A stretch of DNA of 46,915 nt from Bacteroidaceae bacterium (GTDB taxonomy: Bacteria > Bacteroidota > Bacteroidia > Bacteroidales > Bacteroidaceae). Below, piece by piece: positions 43,031 to 46,915 of the stretch (its first letter is position 1; every line of letters starts with the position of its first letter). Under the pieces are notes generated by a model. The model saw nothing but the letters and a program-made list of their open reading frames with translations. It was not told where the DNA came from and ran no database searches. Both the position numbers and the translations under genes were made by a program. The stretch spans positions 1-46,915 of the forward strand of contig JAILQO010000043.1 in the NCBI GenBank assembly GCA_024698925.1, in the 5' to 3' direction.

Positions 43031-43909
43031 CTACAATGCCAGCATAACATAATCTTTAGCGCTCGGATCCCTATGTAAATTCTTTGCATAGTTATCATCT
43101 AAGAGCTGCATTCGTTCCTGTTCTGAATACATTCCCCACGAAGGAATCCATTTTATAAGTGTGCGAATAGCTTTTGAGTCAGATTGCTGTCGGGTAAAAG
43201 AGGGAAGTAGCGAGTCAATCGAACAACTCTCTTTTTCATTGGGAATCGAATAATAACTCCAAAGAGGAATATATCGCATCAATACCTTGAAACCATTTTT
43301 CCCATCTTTCTTTATTAAATAGGAAATAGGTTTAACCTTGTTGGAGTCCACAGCTGTATAGAAAGTGACTTTTATACGCTCCCCGAAAGAGAAATGGGGA
43401 CGAAATGGAAAACCTACGCGTGATACGGATATATGATTGTCATATCTCGCATATTTCCATCCTTCACTCTTCTGGGTTATCGTTCTTATTAGAGAGTCCG
43501 CTTTCTGCGCTGTCGAAGATGGAAATGATCTAATCTCTTCAAAATACCACTCTGCTTCGTTAATAACAGCATAACCACTTGATGTAAGGTACATGTCATT
43601 AATTAACAATCCCTCTTTCTTTATTATTGATGAGAGCGCTCTCATTTTCTGAGGAATAGATTGCCTTATGAGCTTACAAATCTCATTATTATCTTCCGTC
43701 GTTAACTCAACGGAAGGTGTATCAATAAGACGATTTCTTGTCACTTCCCAATAATTAGTCCCGACATAGGCTATTGATTGAGAATCAACGGAATTCTTCC
43801 CCCGAACAAGGACTTGAGCCATGAAGTGCTGATTGCAAAAGCAATTAATAAGCACAAAGAATAATAATTTTTTTTGTTTACTAATAATATATCCCATCGC
43901 TTGGTTCAT
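43031..43909 (-). CDS. Secreted protein of an unrecognised family (paralogue A)
   Basis: A 292-residue exported protein with a signal-like start (KKLLFFVLINCFCNQHFMAQ). I do not recognise the family. Its second half is clearly related to the protein at 44650-45501: both have an IKV/IKF-FY...DS...V.PI.YL...KN..KV......LW block and a closing motif IPxW-x6-ERMxLLDD (here WIPSWGMYSEQERMQLLDD). There are no catalytic motifs or membrane helices beyond the signal. The base composition is AT-rich, unlike the genes to the left. No promoter is seen upstream, so it is probably transcribed from 45532. Its start lies 6 nt after a 20-bp repeat shared with the 44.6-kb junction. Confidence 0.6.
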   Translation of the reverse strand: MNQAMGYIISKQKKLLFFVLINCFCNQHFMAQVLVRGKNSVDSQSIAYVGTNYWEVTRNRLIDTPSVELTTEDNNEICKLIRQSIPQKMRALSSIIKKEGLLINDMYLTSSGYAVINEAEWYFEEIRSFPSSTAQKADSLIRTITQKSEGWKYARYDNHISVSRVGFPFRPHFSFGERIKVTFYTAVDSNKVKPISYLIKKDGKNGFKVLMRYIPLWSYYSIPNEKESCSIDSLLPSFTRQQSDSKAIRTLIKWIPSWGMYSEQERMQLLDDNYAKNLHRDPSAKDYVMLAL

Positions 43910-43910
43910 T

Positions 43911-43930
43911 TTTTATAAGCCTGGAGAAAC
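43911..43930. repeat. 20-bp direct repeat, copy 1
   Basis: TTTTATAAGCCTGGAGAAAC, differing at one base from 44588-44607. On the minus strand both copies encode FLQ-(A/T)-YK in an open frame just upstream of the next gene; here the frame is ATG (43946-43948), 12 codons, then TGA. Confidence 0.75.
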
Positions 43931-43976
43931 GAACCGCTTCCCATTCGAGACTTTATTTAGTAACCTAATTGAATAT

Positions 43977-44528
43977 TCATATGTCGGATTTCACACAATA
44001 AACAGGATAAAACTCGATGCCATCATCCAAGTGTTTCCGTTTAATAGCACGTCGGAGTTCATCAGAAACGATAACATCATTAATATATGGTCTGGAATTA
44101 AAAATTTTCAGACCATGAACTTTCTCATAATCAACACATAACTTAATAATTGAATCCGTATTTGGAACATATGTTGTGCGCAGGGTATCAATAACATCAA
44201 ATATTTTTTTGAAATGCATAATGTAATAGGTCTGATTACCATATTCCTTGCTGATGGCTTGAATGGGCAGGAACTCCAAATCTGGATTCTCTCCAACGAC
44301 TTCTAATATTACCTCTTTAAAAGCTTCGCTTACAACATTTGCAAATCCTACACACATATTGAAATTCCGATATGGTCCATCTTTCAACTCGACAATGAGC
44401 GCTTGCCAGTTCCTTACTTCCTCTCCATCATTGGCAATGGGACGGGGCCATGAAGAAGGAGCGTATAAGACTCCGCCTATAGCATTGCCTCGAACAACAA
44501 TCTTGTAATACTTGAGAATCTTGGTCAT
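43977..44528 (-). CDS. Imm11/DUF1629-like protein (putative immunity protein)
   Basis: A 183-residue cytosolic protein with no signal peptide. The C-terminal block VSDELRRAIKRKHLDDGIEF followed by YPV resembles the conserved end of the Imm11 (DUF1629) family, whose members are immunity genes next to polymorphic toxins. The match is judged by eye, so it is tentative. It starts 6 bp after a 28-codon ORF and lies between two paralogous secreted protein genes. No toxin gene is visible in the window, so it would be an orphan immunity gene. Confidence 0.5.
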   Translation of the reverse strand: MTKILKYYKIVVRGNAIGGVLYAPSSWPRPIANDGEEVRNWQALIVELKDGPYRNFNMCVGFANVVSEAFKEVILEVVGENPDLEFLPIQAISKEYGNQTYYIMHFKKIFDVIDTLRTTYVPNTDSIIKLCVDYEKVHGLKIFNSRPYINDVIVSDELRRAIKRKHLDDGIEFYPVYCVKSDI

Positions 44529-44534
44529 TTCTTT

Positions 44535-44621
44535 TCAGGGTTTAAAATGTTGTTGCCAATAGTTCTTGTAAAGCATCTCTGGATTATTTTTATAAGTCTG
44601 GAGAAACATTTCAGCCGTCAT
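44535..44621 (-). CDS. 28-residue ORF, possible remnant of an effector C-terminus
   Basis: ATG at 44619-44621, TGA at 44535-44537; the product contains EMFLQTYKNNPEMLYKNYW and ends QHFKP. The open frame extends a few codons above the ATG, to a TAA. Part of it is repeated before the next gene as FLQAYKK-stop. It lies 6 nt before the Imm11-like gene. It may be a small leader gene or the leftover 3' end of a toxin gene; no family is recognised. Confidence 0.4.
   Translation of the reverse strand: MTAEMFLQTYKNNPEMLYKNYWQQHFKP
44588..44607. repeat. 20-bp direct repeat, copy 2
   Basis: TTTTATAAGTCTGGAGAAAC, 19 of 20 bases identical to 43911-43930, and here inside the 28-codon ORF. Confidence 0.75.
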
Positions 44622-44649
44622 CTTGCACCTTTTACTGAATCGTTACATA

Positions 44650-45501
44650 TTAGTGATTAATGCAATCATCGAGTAGGCGCATTCGCTCTCCATTTGTCAT
44701 TCTATGCCAATGTGGGATATAATTATTTAACAGACTGTCTGTTTCCTCGTTTGAAGCATATTCTCTTGCCGTATCAATTTGTCCAGACTGCTTGCGAATT
44801 AAGAATAAGCCGTCTTCATCCGTTCCTATATAAGCATCTCCAGCCCACAAATCAATATTTTTACGCCAAACTTTTATCTTATTTTTTCGAAGCCGAACCA
44901 GATACTGAATGGGGAATACAATAGAAGAGTCTTGTAAAGCATAAAACTTTATTTCTAAATGTGGTGCATGATCAAACATAGCAGGACCACATCTTGTGAA
45001 ATCCAATCTTCTTGATGACATATTTAATGGTAAACTATCATACGTTTTATGAGTAGGAGCATCATTCATAAGATACTTGTATTGATTGATGAACTGTCGT
45101 ATTTTTGTTCTGACAGTTTTGGGATTCTTATAATAATGTATATTAATCATACTTTCTTCAACTATTCCACTCCATTTCTCACTGATAAAGCACCCTCTTT
45201 TTTTACCCGATTTCTCATGAACTTCTATAAAAACCGCACAAGCATTCTCATCTACAGAATATGTTTCTGAATATAGGTCATCTTGGAATATTTGATATAG
45301 ACGTTCGAGTTCTTGTGTGGTCATAATGTGTCGATTCTTCTCTGCAAGCCTTCCATAAAAAAAGCTTTTATAATGTTTGTCCACATACACAACAACAGAA
45401 TCTTCATGACATATTTCAGAAAGGAAGTTTATAGGTTGAGCTGAAGCCGAAAAGAAAAGGAATGCCCACACTATAAATAATATAATTCTATTCTTTTTCA
45501 T
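44650..45501 (-). CDS. Secreted protein of an unrecognised family (paralogue B)
   Basis: A 283-residue exported protein with a clear signal peptide (MKKNRIILFIVWAFLFFSAS-AQ). The ATG at 45501 is chosen because the promoter lies just above it and because it gives a clean signal. The C-terminal half pairs with paralogue A: LEIKFYALQDSSIVFPIQYL, a KV...LW segment, and YIPHWHRMTNGERMRLLDD at the end. The N-terminal halves differ more. It is the first gene after a strong promoter, followed by the 28-codon ORF, the Imm11-like gene and paralogue A. A periplasmic or surface role is implied by the signal only. Confidence 0.65.
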   Translation of the reverse strand: MKKNRIILFIVWAFLFFSASAQPINFLSEICHEDSVVVYVDKHYKSFFYGRLAEKNRHIMTTQELERLYQIFQDDLYSETYSVDENACAVFIEVHEKSGKKRGCFISEKWSGIVEESMINIHYYKNPKTVRTKIRQFINQYKYLMNDAPTHKTYDSLPLNMSSRRLDFTRCGPAMFDHAPHLEIKFYALQDSSIVFPIQYLVRLRKNKIKVWRKNIDLWAGDAYIGTDEDGLFLIRKQSGQIDTAREYASNEETDSLLNNYIPHWHRMTNGERMRLLDDCINH

Positions 45502-45531
45502 TATTTGGATTAGTTTATACGTTTGACGCCG

Positions 45532-45563
45532 CAAAGGTAGTCTTATATCAAGAAAGATGCAAA
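45532..45563 (-). promoter_or_regulatory. Promoter of the paralogue B-Imm11-paralogue A run
   Basis: Minus strand: TTTG (45560-45563), 20-bp spacer, TACCTTTG (45532-45539), 30 bp before the ATG at 45501. It is the only full promoter seen for these genes. Confidence 0.75.
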
Positions 45564-45595
45564 TTTTTACCTGTGTAAAAAATAAACACCCAAGT

Positions 45596-46915
45596 CTAAA
45601 CTGCATGAATTGAGCGTCTTAAGTTCCGCTGGAGTGTAGAGCTGCTATCTTCTCCGAATAGATTGTGATTCACCTGCCGTTTGATATTATTCACTCTCTG
45701 GGCCGTTTGTCCAATCAAAAACGCCATATCGTTATTCCCTAATCCAAGGTCGGTGAAGATGCAGACATACCATTCATAATCTGTCAGTGAATGGGTCTTA
45801 TCCACAAAGTCGATGAAATGGGGAAAAGCATCGGTGAAAAGGCGGAATAGATGCTCTAGCTGTTTGGGCGAAGGGGTGGCAGTACGACCAATAGCTGCGT
45901 CTGTTATCTGTCGGACCAAATCATGAGAATAGTAATACCCTTCTCTGTTCTTCTCCTGCAAGGACTTTGCCAGGATATTAAGCTGTTCTTTTTGTCCTGA
46001 CAGCTCCTGTAACTCCTGCTGAATCTGTTCGGATTGGACTTGATGCAACCGGTATTTGTCTTCCAACTCCCTATATGCATTACTGACAGCGATATAGTTC
46101 TGTTGGATGATGTTCAAAGCATGCTCACGTTTACGCTCTTTCCGGAGCATCTTGGAATATGAGTAATAGCCAATAGACACAAGCAATAAGATGATAGCGA
46201 TACATCCGTTGATGACTGTTAAGCGCCGTTGCGCTTTGGATTGCGCTTCCTGTGCCGTCCGTAAGTGACGGTTATAATTATAGAGAGAAGCGGTCTTATG
46301 GACTTCTGCAGTACGCAAACTGTCATGCGAGGCATCGTTGGCATCGGCATATAATGGGGCATACTTTACAATAGAATCGGTATTCCGCAATTTCCCATAG
46401 AGAGACAACAGACCTTTATAGCCTGCTTCCAGTTCGCCAGCAGAAAGGGCACGGCGATAGTAGTATTCGGCAGAATCCAGTTGGTTGGTACCATCGAAAT
46501 AGAGGCCAATTGTATAATAGTATAGCTCATACCCAGATTTTAGATTACCTTCACCGTCAAAAATATTTGATAAGGTTCGCACTATTTCTATTTCTCTTCT
46601 TGCTCTTTCATGTTCTTGATTGACAATATGGTAGTACGAAGGAGCTATCAAAGTAGCTGCGGCATGAACAGTGTCACCAATCTCAAGGAAACGTATTCGT
46701 GCCATGCTATCAATTTTTAGAACACTATCTGGCTTACCTAATAAATCATAACATCGTTCTAGGCTTCGATACCCATCAATTGCCTGGATCGTATCTCCTA
46801 TACGCCATGAATAAAAAATGAATAATGAATCGGCTTTCATCTCATCCTCTGGCAGGTTTTGAGCATCAAAGACTTCAGACATTTGTCCAAAGACATTACG
46901 AAGGAGGCGGAAGTC
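45596..46915 (-). CDS. Partial TPR / transmembrane / HTH regulator
   Basis: The frame is open to the right edge, so the N-terminus is missing; 439 residues are visible. They show TPR-like helices (with LDSAEYYYRRALSAGELEAG), one membrane helix (VINGCIAIILLLVSIGYYSY), a coiled coil (LEDKYRLHQVQSEQIQQELQ region), and a C-terminal LuxR-like helix-turn-helix (LTDYEWYVCIFTDLGLGNND, then AFLIGQTAQRVNNIKRQV). This is a common one-component regulator layout in Bacteroidales, with a periplasmic TPR sensor and a cytosolic DNA-binding end. It may control the downstream secreted-protein run, whose promoter begins 33 bp after its stop. Confidence 0.78.
   Translation of the reverse strand, partial: DFRLLRNVFGQMSEVFDAQNLPEDEMKADSLFIFYSWRIGDTIQAIDGYRSLERCYDLLGKPDSVLKIDSMARIRFLEIGDTVHAAATLIAPSYYHIVNQEHERARREIEIVRTLSNIFDGEGNLKSGYELYYYTIGLYFDGTNQLDSAEYYYRRALSAGELEAGYKGLLSLYGKLRNTDSIVKYAPLYADANDASHDSLRTAEVHKTASLYNYNRHLRTAQEAQSKAQRRLTVINGCIAIILLLVSIGYYSYSKMLRKERKREHALNIIQQNYIAVSNAYRELEDKYRLHQVQSEQIQQELQELSGQKEQLNILAKSLQEKNREGYYYSHDLVRQITDAAIGRTATPSPKQLEHLFRLFTDAFPHFIDFVDKTHSLTDYEWYVCIFTDLGLGNNDMAFLIGQTAQRVNNIKRQVNHNLFGEDSSSTLQRNLRRSIHAV

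Overview
The window is a chromosomal segment of a Bacteroidota bacterium, most likely order Bacteroidales and probably a Prevotella-like member of Prevotellaceae. The evidence is a SusC/SusD pair, genes found mainly in this phylum (DUF4292, PG_1098-type methyltransferase, WbqC, PorE-like protein), and promoters with the Bacteroidota -7 element TAnnTTTG, several with a TTTG -33 box 19-21 bp upstream. Species cannot be fixed from the sequence alone. No rRNA, tRNA, CRISPR array, transposase or prophage gene was seen.

Layout. 1-4611 (minus): an operon-like run led by an acyl-CoA synthetase, then prfB, a 46-residue membrane protein too short for usual ORF cut-offs, a CYTH phosphohydrolase, and a truncated lipocalin-like lipoprotein. 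After these comes a five-unit 20-bp tandem repeat in front of a membrane protein cut by the left edge. 4621-5732 (plus): an ArgE/DapE-type hydrolase. 5750-7126 (minus): dgt. 7162-11649 (plus): dut, a TPR lipoprotein, a DUF4292 lipoprotein and an EnvC-like coiled-coil/LytM protein, probably an envelope-biogenesis operon. 11671-20574 (minus): a tightly packed run with GT117-type O-mannosyltransferase (DUF2723), NodB deacetylase, queH, sufC, sufD, ybeY, a THUMP-like methyltransferase and WbqC, mostly joined by ATGA or TAATG overlaps. 20635-22707 (minus): a secreted TIM-barrel protein, a membrane-anchored winged-helix regulator, a terminator with repeated TCTGACA sites, and a small two-helix membrane protein.

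22611-22930 is the only gene-free stretch above 300 bp. It holds the promoter of the TIM-barrel gene, a triple 22-bp repeat and a terminator. 22931-32782 (minus) is a nutrient locus: asd, a zinc metalloprotease, SusC, SusD and a secreted propeller-like protein, with asd unexpectedly at the head. 32855-33954 (minus): a GH43 lipoprotein. 34062-41880 (plus): a cation/proton antiporter, LolD-type ATPase, CvfB-type S1 protein, topB and a PorE-like OmpA lipoprotein. This run ends in a 72-bp palindrome built from three 12-bp palindromes at exact 22-bp steps. 41962-42971 (minus): a lipoprotein with two lipocalin-like domains.

43031-46915 (minus) is visibly more AT-rich than the rest. It holds two paralogous secreted proteins of an unrecognised family on either side of an Imm11/DUF1629-like gene, a 28-codon ORF that shares a 20-bp direct repeat with the neighbouring junction, and a TPR/transmembrane/HTH regulator cut by the right edge. 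This is the best candidate for an undescribed system, possibly an array of orphan immunity or effector-tail cassettes.

How the genes work together: much of the window serves the envelope (lipoprotein handling, murein hydrolase activation, surface glycosylation, a type IX secretion-like scaffold protein and secreted proteins with type IX-like tails). The asd-to-propeller run would couple extracellular proteolysis to peptide uptake through SusCD.
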